Assembly: GCF_003287875.1 (NCBI RefSeq)
Contig: NZ_QMKK01000054.1
Span: 806,001 to 870,000 of the forward strand
Reading direction: 5' to 3'
DNA from: Martinezella tropici
Lineage (GTDB): Bacteria > Pseudomonadota > Alphaproteobacteria > Rhizobiales > Rhizobiaceae
DNA: 64,000 nucleotides
Numbering within the stretch: position 1 is the first letter of the stretch; every line of letters begins with the position of its first letter. Of this stretch, positions 43,414 through 51,968 are shown piece by piece. The notes beneath the pieces were generated by a model. That model was not told where the DNA came from, made no database searches, and worked only from the letters and a program-made list of their open reading frames with translations. A program made the translations under genes and the position numbers.

Positions 43414-44745
43414 ATGTCATCGTCATTTTTCAACCCGACACGTCGCGGCTTCATGGCCGGCACCGCCGCACTCGGCGCGGCAAGCCTTCTCGGTGTCCGC
43501 ACCGCTTCGGCAGCCGTCGACTGGAAGCGCTTTTCCGGCACGACGCTCGAAGTCAATCTGGTCAAGAGCCCGCGCAGCGAGACGATCCTCAAATATCTAA
43601 GCGAGTTCGAGGCGCTGACGGGCATCAAGGTCAATGCCGAGGCGACTCCGGAACAGCAGCAGCGCCAGAAGACCACGATCGAGCTCAGCTCCGGCAAGCC
43701 GAGCTTCGACGTCGTGCATCTGAGCTACCACGTCCAGAAGCGCCAGTTCGAAAAGGGTGGCTGGCTTGCCGATATCAGCGGCTTCATGAAGGATCCGTCG
43801 CTCACCGATCCGTCGCTGACGGAAAGCGATTTCGCCGAGGCCGGCCTGAAATTCGCCAAGGATTCCTCTGGTGTTATGCGCTCCTTGCCCTTCTCGGTCG
43901 ATTACTGGATCGTCTACTGGAACAAGACCCTGTTCGAGAAGAAGGGCCTCGCCTATCCGCAGACCTTCGAGGACATGGTCAAGGCCGCCGAGGCGCTGAC
44001 CGACAAATCGACCAACACTTACGGCTTTGTCGCGCGCGGCCTTAAGAACGCCAATACACCGGTCTGGACGGCCTTCATGCTCGGCGAGGGTACAACACCG
44101 CTTTCAGCCGACGGCAAGCTGCAGACGGAATCGCAAGGGGCCTTGGATGCTGCAAAGCTCTACCAGCGCCTGATGACGAAATCGGCACCTCCCGGCGTTT
44201 CCGGCTTCAACTGGGCGGAAGCGCAATCGGCTTTCCTGCAGGGCAAGATCGGCATGTGGCTCGACGGCGTCGGCTTCGCGCCGCCGATCGAAAATCCTGA
44301 AAAGTCCCGCGTCGTCGGCCAGGTCGGCTATGGCATCATGCCGAAGGGGCCGAATGGGCAGGCTGCGGCAACCTTCGGCGACGGTATCGGCGTTACCGCC
44401 GCCAGCCAGAAGAAGGAGGCCGCTTACCTCTTCTGCCAATGGGCAATCTCGCACGACATGGGCGCGCGCCTCCTGCAGGCCGGCGCCGGCGTTCCGTTCC
44501 GTCAGTCCGTTCTGGAGGATCAGAAGGTCCGCGAAGGCGTGAAAATGCCAGGCGCCTGGCTGGATGCCGTCGCCGGCTCCGCCAAGGTCTCGCAGCTGGC
44601 GCTACCTGTCATCATCCCGGTTACCGAGTTTCGCGATATCTACGGCGTCGCGCTGACGAACATGATCGGCGGCGCCGATCCGGCGGCCGAACTGAAGACG
44701 GCAACTGCCCAGTTCGAGCCGGTGCTGGCGCGAAGCGAGGGATGA
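43414..44745 (+). CDS. CUT1 sugar ABC transporter substrate-binding protein
   Basis: Periplasmic binding protein of 443 residues (SBP family 1). The N-terminus has a twin-arginine signal (NPTRRGFMAGTAALGAASL, cleavage near ASA-A), so Tat export is likely. Family features include FEALTGIKVNAEATPEQQQ near residue 68, a central DYWIVYWNKTLFEKKGL near 165 and FLQGKIGMWLDG near 270. GGAGGAACGC precedes the ATG. It heads a tightly packed operon of two permeases, an ATPase and a PfkB kinase. The sugar is not known. Confidence 0.89.
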   Translation: MSSSFFNPTRRGFMAGTAALGAASLLGVRTASAAVDWKRFSGTTLEVNLVKSPRSETILKYLSEFEALTGIKVNAEATPEQQQRQKTTIELSSGKPSFDVVHLSYHVQKRQFEKGGWLADISGFMKDPSLTDPSLTESDFAEAGLKFAKDSSGVMRSLPFSVDYWIVYWNKTLFEKKGLAYPQTFEDMVKAAEALTDKSTNTYGFVARGLKNANTPVWTAFMLGEGTTPLSADGKLQTESQGALDAAKLYQRLMTKSAPPGVSGFNWAEAQSAFLQGKIGMWLDGVGFAPPIENPEKSRVVGQVGYGIMPKGPNGQAAATFGDGIGVTAASQKKEAAYLFCQWAISHDMGARLLQAGAGVPFRQSVLEDQKVREGVKMPGAWLDAVAGSAKVSQLALPVIIPVTEFRDIYGVALTNMIGGADPAAELKTATAQFEPVLARSEG

Positions 44746-45680
44746 TGGCTTCCGTGAGCATTGAAGATACCGCCGCGAAGGCAACCAAAGGAAGGAGCAA
44801 GCCGCAAAGGCTTGCTCCCAACTACTGGCCCTTCGTCATTCCCGCGCTGATCGTGATTGCCGCCGTCATCGTCTTTCCCTGGGTCTTCACCCTATGGATG
44901 AGCGTGAACAAATGGACGCTCGGCCAATCGCAGAGTTTCGTCGGCTTGGACAATTATATCCGGCTGGCGACCGATGCGCGCTTCTGGGAATCGCTTTGGC
45001 ACACGGTGCTCTACACCGTGCTTTCCGTCGTCGGTCCCTTGTTCTTCGGGACGTTGGCCGCACTGATCTTCGATGCGAATTTTCCGTTGCGGGGCTTCCT
45101 GCGCGGCATCTTCGTGATGCCGATGATGGCAACGCCCGTTGCCGTCGCCCTCGTCTGGACGATGATGTTCCATCCGCAGCTCGGCGTGCTGAACTATCTT
45201 CTGTCGATGGTGGGTATCGGACCGCAGGAGTGGATCTACAATCAGTATAGCGTCATACCCTCGCTCGTCCTCGTCGAAGTCTGGCAGTGGACGCCGCTCG
45301 TCATGCTGATCGTGCTCGGCGGTCTCGCCTCCATGCCGCGCGAACCCTATGAGAGCGCCGAAATCGACGGTGCCAATGCCTGGCAGAAGTTCCGCTACCT
45401 GACGCTGCCGATGATCGCGCCCTTCCTGATGATCGCCGTCATCATCCGCAGCATCGACGCGATCAAGAGCTTCGATATCATCTATGCGATGACGCAGGGC
45501 GGCCCGGGAACGGCGTCCGAAACGATCAATATCTATCTCTACAACACCGCGTTTTCCTACTACGACATTGGCTATGGCTCGGCCATGGCAGTGGTGTTCT
45601 TCATCGTCATCGTCGCGCTCTCCTTCATCCTCCTGATGATCCGCCAGCGCACGCGGTGGACGGACGCGGAGGGCAACTGA
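44742..45680 (+). CDS. CUT1 sugar ABC transporter permease (MalF/UgpA type)
   Basis: Inner-membrane permease of 312 residues with six predicted helices, the first at NYWPFVIPALIVIAAVIVF. The EAA loop, needed for contact with the ATPase, reads YESAEIDGANAWQKFRYLTLP near residue 205 (core EIDGAN-AWQ-F-LP). The ATG at 44742 overlaps the stop of the binding-protein gene; a second ATG follows directly. It pairs with the next permease, which begins 1 bp after its stop. Confidence 0.9.
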   Translation: MMASVSIEDTAAKATKGRSKPQRLAPNYWPFVIPALIVIAAVIVFPWVFTLWMSVNKWTLGQSQSFVGLDNYIRLATDARFWESLWHTVLYTVLSVVGPLFFGTLAALIFDANFPLRGFLRGIFVMPMMATPVAVALVWTMMFHPQLGVLNYLLSMVGIGPQEWIYNQYSVIPSLVLVEVWQWTPLVMLIVLGGLASMPREPYESAEIDGANAWQKFRYLTLPMIAPFLMIAVIIRSIDAIKSFDIIYAMTQGGPGTASETINIYLYNTAFSYYDIGYGSAMAVVFFIVIVALSFILLMIRQRTRWTDAEGN

Positions 45681-45681
45681 C

Positions 45682-46503
45682 ATGAAGCGCTCGACACTCA
45701 ATCGTATCGGCCTGTTCTTCGTGGCCCTGGTCGTCGTTTCACCAGTCGTCCTGTTCTTCCTCTGGATGATCTCGCTATCGTTGAAATACGAGATCGACAA
45801 TGGCGCTTATCCGCCGATCCTCATTCCGGATCGCATTGCCTGGACGAACTACGTCAATGTCTTCCAGGAAAACAACTTCTTCCTCTATCTGTGGAACTCC
45901 GTTCTGGTGACGGGTGCGGCCACCCTGCTCGCCCTCGTCATCGGCGTGCCGGCGGGCTATGGCATCGCCCGGCTGAAGGCGGAAAAGTCGGCGATCGTCA
46001 TCATGATCGCCCGCATGACGCCGGGCCTTTCCTTCCTCATTCCGCTGTTCCTGCTGTTCCAATGGCTCAATCTCTTGGGAACGCTCTGGCCGCAGATCAT
46101 CATCCATCTCGTCGTCACCGTTCCGATCGTCGTCTGGATCATGATCGGTTATTTCGAGACGACGCCGATGGAGCTCGAAGAGGCCGCAAGCATCGATGGC
46201 GCGACGCCCTGGCAGGTTTTCCGGCTGGTCGCACTACCGATCGCACGCCCCGGCATCGTCGTCGCCTTCATTCTCTCGGTCATCTTTTCATGGAACAACT
46301 TCGTCTTCGGCATCGTGCTTGCAAGCCGCGAGACCCGCACGCTGCCCGTCGCCGTCTACAACATGCTCTCCTTCGAGCAGGTGAGCTGGGGGCCGCTTGC
46401 GGCCGCGGCCCTGATCGTCACGCTGCCGGTCCTGGTGCTGACGATGTTCGCGCAACGCCAGATCATCGCAGGACTGACCGCCGGCGCCGTCAAGGGCGGC
46501 TGA
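45682..46503 (+). CDS. CUT1 sugar ABC transporter permease (MalG/UgpE type)
   Basis: Inner-membrane permease of 273 residues with six helices. The EAA loop is ELEEAASIDGATPWQVFRLV near residue 168 (core EEAASIDGA), the classical MalG-type form. The ATG follows one base after the first permease's stop, with GAGGGCAAC upstream as ribosome-binding site. The ATPase gene starts 37 bp downstream. Confidence 0.9.
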   Translation: MKRSTLNRIGLFFVALVVVSPVVLFFLWMISLSLKYEIDNGAYPPILIPDRIAWTNYVNVFQENNFFLYLWNSVLVTGAATLLALVIGVPAGYGIARLKAEKSAIVIMIARMTPGLSFLIPLFLLFQWLNLLGTLWPQIIIHLVVTVPIVVWIMIGYFETTPMELEEAASIDGATPWQVFRLVALPIARPGIVVAFILSVIFSWNNFVFGIVLASRETRTLPVAVYNMLSFEQVSWGPLAAAALIVTLPVLVLTMFAQRQIIAGLTAGAVKGG

Positions 46504-46539
46504 CGATGGCACCCCTTTCTTTCTGACAGGAACACATTC

Positions 46540-47598
46540 ATGGCACCCGTCAACATACAGAATATCCAGAAGCGCTATGGCCAGGTGAAGGTCATTCTCG
46601 ACATCAGCGTCGACATCGCCGATGGCGAGTTCGTCGTCCTTGTCGGTCCCTCCGGCTGCGGCAAGTCCACGCTGCTGCGGATGATCGCAGGCCTCGAGGA
46701 AGTCAGCGATGGCGAAATCCACATCGGCCGCCGCGAAGTCAGCCATCTTCCGGCACGCGACCGCGACATTGCCATGGTGTTCCAGAATTACGCGCTCTAT
46801 CCGCATATGACGGTCGCCGAAAACATGGGCTTCGCGCTGAAGCTGAAGAAGGCAAACCCGGCGGAAGTCGCCGCCAAGGTGCAGAAGGCTGCCGCCATCC
46901 TCGGCCTGGAGAACCTGCTGGAGCGCCTGCCGCGCCAGCTTTCCGGCGGCCAGCGCCAACGCGTTGCCATGGGGCGTGCGCTGGTGCGCGATCCGCAGGT
47001 CTTCCTGTTCGACGAGCCGCTCTCCAATCTCGACGCAAAGCTGCGTGTGCAGATGCGCGGCGAGATCAAATCCATGCATCAGCGCATCGGCACGACGACG
47101 ATCTATGTGACGCATGATCAGGTCGAGGCGATGACCATGGCCGACAAGATCGTCGTGCTTCACGGCGGCATCATCGAACAGGTCGGCGCACCGCTCGATC
47201 TCTACGACCGCCCGGCAAACCTGTTCGTCGCCGGCTTTATCGGTTCGCCCTCGATGAACTTCATCGACGGCAGGATCGAAGAAGGCGTCTTCCGCAGCGA
47301 CAAGGGCCTCATCCTGCCGCTGCCGGAGGGTTTCTCCACTGCCGAGCATGGCGGGCGCGCGCTCGTCTACGGCATTCGGCCCGAGCATATCCGCGCGGCA
47401 ACCGGTGGCTTATCGGCCCGAGTCGGCATCGTCGAGGGCACGGGTTCGGAGATCTATGCCAAGCTCGACTGCGGCGGCGAAGACATCTCCTGCCTGTTCC
47501 GCGAGCGGCTGAACATCCGCTTCGGCGACAAGATCGAAATCGGGATCGACCCGGCCAGCATCCATCTGTTCGACAAGGCGAGCGGAAAGCGGCTTTGA
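46540..47598 (+). CDS. CUT1 sugar ABC transporter ATPase (UgpC/MalK type)
   Basis: ATPase of 352 residues. Walker A GPSGCGKST near 39-47, Q-loop MVFQNYALYPHMTV, signature LSGGQRQR near 136, Walker B VFLFDEPLSNLDA, H-loop VTHDQ. The C-terminal 120 residues form the regulatory OB-type (TOBE) domain typical of MalK/UgpC (YGIRPEHI near 277). AGGAAC precedes the ATG. It overlaps the PfkB gene by 4 bp (TTGA). Confidence 0.92.
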   Translation: MAPVNIQNIQKRYGQVKVILDISVDIADGEFVVLVGPSGCGKSTLLRMIAGLEEVSDGEIHIGRREVSHLPARDRDIAMVFQNYALYPHMTVAENMGFALKLKKANPAEVAAKVQKAAAILGLENLLERLPRQLSGGQRQRVAMGRALVRDPQVFLFDEPLSNLDAKLRVQMRGEIKSMHQRIGTTTIYVTHDQVEAMTMADKIVVLHGGIIEQVGAPLDLYDRPANLFVAGFIGSPSMNFIDGRIEEGVFRSDKGLILPLPEGFSTAEHGGRALVYGIRPEHIRAATGGLSARVGIVEGTGSEIYAKLDCGGEDISCLFRERLNIRFGDKIEIGIDPASIHLFDKASGKRL

Positions 47599-48548
47599 GC
47601 GCCCCATCGATCTTCGATCCGCCGCCCGGCCAACCCAGGCATGTCCTGTGCGTCGGCGCTGCCGTTCTCGATACGCTTTTTCGCGTCCGTACCCTTCCGG
47701 GAGGTCAGGGGAAGGTATTGCCTTACGAGATGCTGCAGATCGCCGAAGGCATGGCGTCGAGCGCTGCCTATGCCGTCGTGCGGCTCGGCGGCAGGGCGAG
47801 CCTGTGGGGCGCTGTCGGCCTGGACGAGACCGGCGATCGGATCGTTCGCGATCTCAAAGGCGACGGCATCGATATGGATGGCATGCTGCGCGTGGGCGGC
47901 GCCCGTTCTGCCGTCTCGACGATCCTGGTGGACGATAACGGCGAAAGGCTGATCGTTCCTTTCTACGATCCGAAACTGCACCATACCATCAAGAAATTCA
48001 TGCCAGCCGATATCGCCGCCTTCGATGCCGTGCTTGTCGATGTTCGCTGGCCGGCGCTGGCTCTTCGGGTTTTGGAGGCGGCGCGCGCCATGGGCAAGCC
48101 GGCCATTCTTGACGGCGACGTCGCGCCCGACGGCATCATCGAGCAGCTGGCGCCGGAGGCAACACACATCATCTTTTCCGAACCGGCCGCCGAACGCCTG
48201 ACAGGAAGCAACGATGTTTCCGTGATGACTCAGCGGCTGAAACAACGGTTCGATCATGCCTTCATCTGCGTGACGGCGGGTGCCGCCGGCAGTCACTGGT
48301 TCGACGATGGCGCCGGCAAGGTCCAGCACTGTCCGACCATATCCATCAAGGCTGTCGATACGCTTGCCGCCGGCGATATCTTCCACGGCGCCTTCGCTCT
48401 TGCCGTTGCAGAGGGAATGGCGGCGGAAGAAGCTATCCGCTTCTCCTCGGTCGCTGCGGCGATCAAATGCGAGTTCTTCGGAGGTCGTGCCGGTGCGCCG
48501 AAACGTATCGATGTGATCAGGCGTTCTGAACGGCTTCAAGGATTCTGA
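47595..48548 (+). CDS. PfkB-family carbohydrate kinase
   Basis: Sugar kinase of 317 residues that phosphorylates a sugar or sugar acid with ATP. It starts with TTG at 47595, overlapping the ATPase stop, with GGAAAG upstream. Features: VLCVGAAVLDTLFRV at the N-terminus, an AEGMASSAAYAVVRLGG segment near residue 49 (PfkB motif 1) and the catalytic DTLAAGDIFHGAF near 255 (motif 2, with Asp base). Coupling to the ABC genes means the imported sugar is probably phosphorylated directly. With the DapA-family aldolase upstream a keto-deoxy sugar acid route is possible, but this is inference. Confidence 0.87.
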   Translation: MSAPSIFDPPPGQPRHVLCVGAAVLDTLFRVRTLPGGQGKVLPYEMLQIAEGMASSAAYAVVRLGGRASLWGAVGLDETGDRIVRDLKGDGIDMDGMLRVGGARSAVSTILVDDNGERLIVPFYDPKLHHTIKKFMPADIAAFDAVLVDVRWPALALRVLEAARAMGKPAILDGDVAPDGIIEQLAPEATHIIFSEPAAERLTGSNDVSVMTQRLKQRFDHAFICVTAGAAGSHWFDDGAGKVQHCPTISIKAVDTLAAGDIFHGAFALAVAEGMAAEEAIRFSSVAAAIKCEFFGGRAGAPKRIDVIRRSERLQGF

Positions 48549-48740
48549 CGGTATTGAAGCTGCCATCGGAACTCGTCGCGAATTTATATCTCACCATTGG
48601 CATCACCTGACAGCCATAATCCGTCCATTGCGGGCATTGTTTCCCTTCGCGCGGCAAGCCAAATGCCACGACCGTCCCCCGCCGTTTATAGGGGTGACAC
48701 GCCTGCATGCGTCGACTATAAAAATCGCGCGACTCAAGCA
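48549..48740. other. Intergenic region without a recognised gene
   Basis: Part of a 312-bp gap between the PfkB gene and the ABC exporter gene. A 63-codon frame on the minus strand (48517-48708) has no ribosome-binding site and overlaps the PfkB end, so I do not call it. TATAAAAAT at 48717-48725 could be part of a promoter for the exporter. Nothing else stands out. Confidence 0.4.
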
Positions 48741-48777
48741 GGAGGATCGCCAGATGAGAAATTTCGGCACCAATTGA
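48741..48777 (+). other. Seven-codon ORF with strong Shine-Dalgarno (possible leader)
   Basis: GGAGG at 48741-48745 is followed after 8 bases by an ATG at 48754 that encodes MRNFGTN and a TGA at 48775. It lies about 85 bp upstream of the exporter start. The perfect ribosome-binding site on so short a frame suggests a leader peptide or a decayed gene start; it may also be chance. Confidence 0.25.
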
Positions 48778-48860
48778 CGCTGAACGGCGATGCCGAATTC
48801 GGGCTGCCGCTCAGTCCGTTCTTGTCTCCCCTATCCTCTTCAGTGCCCATGGAGGCATTC

Positions 48861-50582
48861 ATGCTTCGTCGCTTCTTTTCCTATTATGCCCGCTACAAGC
48901 AGCTGTTCTTCCTGGATTTCGGCTGCGCCGTGCTTGCCGGCCTGCTGGAACTCGGCTTTCCGCTGGCGGTCAAGCTTTTCGTCGATGAACTGCTTCCGAG
49001 CCGCGACTGGGGTCTGATCTTTGCGACAGCGGCGCTGCTGCTTGTCGTCTATGCGACGAGCACCGGCCTGTCGGCGATTGTCAATTATTGGGGCCATGCG
49101 CTCGGCATCTCGATCGAGTCCGATATGCGCCGCCAGGCATTCGATCATATCCAGAAGCTTTCCTTCCGCTATTTCGACAATAACCGGACGGGTCATCTGA
49201 TCACGCACGTCACCAAGGATCTCGAGGAGGTGGGCGAGATTGCCCACCACGGTCCCGAGGACCTGTTCATCGCGATCATGACCTTCATCGGCGCCTTCCT
49301 GCTGATGTTCAGCGTCCATTGGAAGCTCGCGCTGCTGACAACGACCATCGTGCCCTTTATGACCTGGCTGGTCAGCCGTTACGGCTCGAAGATGACGGTG
49401 AATTCGCGCAGCCTGTTCGGCAAAGTCGGCAACTTCAATAGCCGCATGCAGGAGACGGTCGGCGGCATCCGGGTCGTCAAGGCGTTTGCCAATGAGCGAT
49501 ATGAAAGCCAGCTCTTTGCCCGCGACAATGAGGATTACAAGGCAACCAAACTCGACGGCTACGCCTATATGACGGCAAGCATCGCGCTCAGCTATTTCAG
49601 CACGCGCCTGGTTCAGCTCGTCGTCATGATGGCGGGAACCTGGTTCGTCATCTCAGGAGAGCTGAGCTACGGCGGCTTCGTCAGCTTCCTGCTGCTCATC
49701 AACGTCTTCTTCCGCCCGATCGACAAGATTACCTCGGTCATCGAGACCTATCCCAAGGGCATAGCGGGCTTCAAACGTTTCCTGTCGCTGATCGATACGG
49801 AACCCGATCTTGCCGACAGGCCGGATGCGATTGTGGTCGATCATCTGAGAGGCAATATCGCTTACAAGAATGTCGGCTTCGGCTATTCCGATCAGGCTGT
49901 GATCTTCAAGGATCTCTCCCTGACGATTGCCGCTGGCGAGACCGTGGCCTTTGTCGGCGCCTCCGGCACCGGCAAGACGACGATCTGCTCGCTGCTGCCA
50001 CGCTTCTACGATGTCACGGCCGGCAGCATCGCGATCGACGGCATCGATATTCGCGACATGACCCAGGCTTCGCTGCGCAGCCAGATCGGCATCGTACAGC
50101 AGGACGTCTTCCTGTTCGGCTCGACCATTCGCGAGAACATCGCGTATGGAAAGCTCGGCGCCACCGACGAAGACATCATGAAGGCGTTGCAACGCGCTTC
50201 GCTTGACGAATTCGTCGGCTCCCTGCCCGCCGGGCTCGATACGCCGACGGGCGAGCGCGGTGTCAAGCTTTCCGGAGGGCAAAAGCAGCGCCTTGCGATT
50301 GCCCGCATCTTCCTGAAAGATCCGCCGATCCTTATTCTCGATGAGGCTACCTCGGCGCTCGATACCGCGACCGAATATGCGATCCAGCAGGCGCTGCTGG
50401 AACTTGCGAAGGGACGCACGACGCTGGTCGTCGCCCATCGGTTGTCGACGATCCGAAATGCGGACCGCATCATCGTCATGGGCGATAACGGCATTGTCGA
50501 AGAGGGATCACATGACGAACTACTTGCCCGCCATGGCGCCTATGCGCGGCTGCACAATGCGCAGTTCGGCCTTTACGCCTGA
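48861..50582 (+). CDS. ABC exporter, fused transmembrane and ATPase domains (MsbA-like)
   Basis: Half-size ABC exporter of 573 residues that works as a homodimer in the inner membrane. The first 310 residues form the six-helix transmembrane domain (ABC_membrane), and the rest the ATPase with Walker A GASGTGKTT near 367, Q-loop IVQQDVFLFGSTIRENIAYG, signature LSGGQKQR near 471, Walker B ILILDEATSALD and H-loop VVAHRLST. ATG 48861 has GGAGG at 5 bases; an ATG at 48849 is just upstream. The substrate is unknown. It is on the same strand as the PfkB operon but separated by 312 bp, so probably a separate unit. Confidence 0.9.
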   Translation: MLRRFFSYYARYKQLFFLDFGCAVLAGLLELGFPLAVKLFVDELLPSRDWGLIFATAALLLVVYATSTGLSAIVNYWGHALGISIESDMRRQAFDHIQKLSFRYFDNNRTGHLITHVTKDLEEVGEIAHHGPEDLFIAIMTFIGAFLLMFSVHWKLALLTTTIVPFMTWLVSRYGSKMTVNSRSLFGKVGNFNSRMQETVGGIRVVKAFANERYESQLFARDNEDYKATKLDGYAYMTASIALSYFSTRLVQLVVMMAGTWFVISGELSYGGFVSFLLLINVFFRPIDKITSVIETYPKGIAGFKRFLSLIDTEPDLADRPDAIVVDHLRGNIAYKNVGFGYSDQAVIFKDLSLTIAAGETVAFVGASGTGKTTICSLLPRFYDVTAGSIAIDGIDIRDMTQASLRSQIGIVQQDVFLFGSTIRENIAYGKLGATDEDIMKALQRASLDEFVGSLPAGLDTPTGERGVKLSGGQKQRLAIARIFLKDPPILILDEATSALDTATEYAIQQALLELAKGRTTLVVAHRLSTIRNADRIIVMGDNGIVEEGSHDELLARHGAYARLHNAQFGLYA

Positions 50583-50637
50583 TCCATCCTTATGGACGCC
50601 TGAAAAAGAGAGCCGAGACTGATGGCCTCGGCCTTCG

Positions 50638-51936
50638 TCAAGCCCAGGCCGGCCGCGCTATGCCCAAATGATCGCGCAGCGTCGTGCCCTCGTAATCCCG
50701 ACGGAAGAGACCTCTCTCCTGCAGGATCGGCACGACATCGTTGGCAAAATCCTCAAGGCCGCCGGGGAAGAAGGGCGGCATGACGTTGAAACCGTCTGCG
50801 GCGCCGTTTTCAAACCATTGCTGCATGCGATCGGCGATTTCCTCGGCCGTTCCGAGCACGATGTGATGGCCGCGGCCGGCAGCGACGCGCAGGGCGAGCT
50901 CACGGATCGTCAGTTTTTCGCGACGGGCGAGTTCGGTCAGCAGCTCGGCGCGGCTGCGCAGCTGGTCGGAAATCGGCAGATCGGGCAGCGCGCCATCAAG
51001 ATCATACCCTGCGAGGCTATGGCCGAGACGCTCTTCCAGAAGCGGCATGGCGCTCTTGATGTCGGTCCAGCGGTTCAAGACATCCAGCTTTTCGCGCGCC
51101 TCGGCAGCCGTTCTGCCGATGACGGGTAGGAAGCCAGGCATGACGGCGACATCGTCGGGGCTGCGCCCGAAGCCGGCGATCTTGCCCTTCAGGCTCCTGT
51201 AAAAGGCTTGCGCCTCGTCGAGGCTCTGCTGCGCAGTAAAGACGATATCGGCGGTGCGGGCGGCAAGATCCTGGCCCGGCCCGGATGAGCCGGCCTGGAT
51301 GAGCACGGGGTGTCCCTGCGGTGAGCGCGGGATATTAAGGGGGCCCTTGACCGAATAATATTTGCCGTTGTGGTCGAGCACGCGCACCTTTGCGGGATCG
51401 GCATAGACGCCGCTCTCCTTATCCTTGGGGAAGGCATCGTCGGCCCAGCTGTCCCACAGGCCGCGCACCACATCGACGAACTCCTCCGCCACGGCATAGC
51501 GCTCGTCATGCTCCGGATGGCTTTTGGAGAAGTTGGCGGCCGTACGGGCATAGGAGGTGGTGACGATGTTCCAGGCCGCGCGGCCATGGCTCAGATGATC
51601 GATCGAGGCAAAGGCCCGGGCGAGATGATAGGGCTCGCCATAGGTGGTCGATGCCGTCGCGGCAAGGCCGATCTTCTCGGTCACCATTGCGAGCGAGGCA
51701 AGCAACGTCAGCGGCTCGAAACGGGCAATCATCGAGGGATGCGCATCGACACCGCTCGTCAGGCCGTCCGCCAGGAACAGCATGTCGAACTTCGCAGCCT
51801 CGGCGATCCGGGCGACACGGCGCAGCAAGTCGAAATTCTCGCTGCCGGCTTCCGCCTCAGGATGACGCCAGCCGGAGACGTGATGGCCGGCACCTTGCAG
51901 GAAAAGGCCGAGATGGATCTTGCGGGTCTTGCTCAT
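50638..51936 (-). CDS. LLM-class FMN-dependent monooxygenase (NtaA/SnaA/DszA family)
   Basis: Flavin-dependent oxygenase of 432 residues using reduced FMN from a separate reductase. Family features: LGLFLQGAGHHVSGWRHP at the start, FDMLFLADG near residue 50, DHLSHGRAAWNIVTT near 113 (core SHGRAAWN), GHPVLIQAGSSGPGQ near 207 and a C-terminal GTAEEIADRMQQWF segment. Members attack C-N or C-S bonds in chelators, thiophenes and sulfur compounds. It is the last gene of a leftward operon with an MmgE/PrpD protein and an amino-acid-type ABC transporter, so the substrate is probably a small polar organic N or S compound taken up by that transporter. Confidence 0.88.
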   Translation of the reverse strand: MSKTRKIHLGLFLQGAGHHVSGWRHPEAEAGSENFDLLRRVARIAEAAKFDMLFLADGLTSGVDAHPSMIARFEPLTLLASLAMVTEKIGLAATASTTYGEPYHLARAFASIDHLSHGRAAWNIVTTSYARTAANFSKSHPEHDERYAVAEEFVDVVRGLWDSWADDAFPKDKESGVYADPAKVRVLDHNGKYYSVKGPLNIPRSPQGHPVLIQAGSSGPGQDLAARTADIVFTAQQSLDEAQAFYRSLKGKIAGFGRSPDDVAVMPGFLPVIGRTAAEAREKLDVLNRWTDIKSAMPLLEERLGHSLAGYDLDGALPDLPISDQLRSRAELLTELARREKLTIRELALRVAAGRGHHIVLGTAEEIADRMQQWFENGAADGFNVMPPFFPGGLEDFANDVVPILQERGLFRRDYEGTTLRDHLGIARPAWA

Positions 51937-51968
51937 GGGTGCATGCCTTGCGTTTCTTGGAAACTGGA

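Noticed and set aside
48517..48708. 63-codon minus-strand frame between PfkB and the ABC exporter
   Set aside because: No ribosome-binding site, overlaps the PfkB end, no recognised motif.
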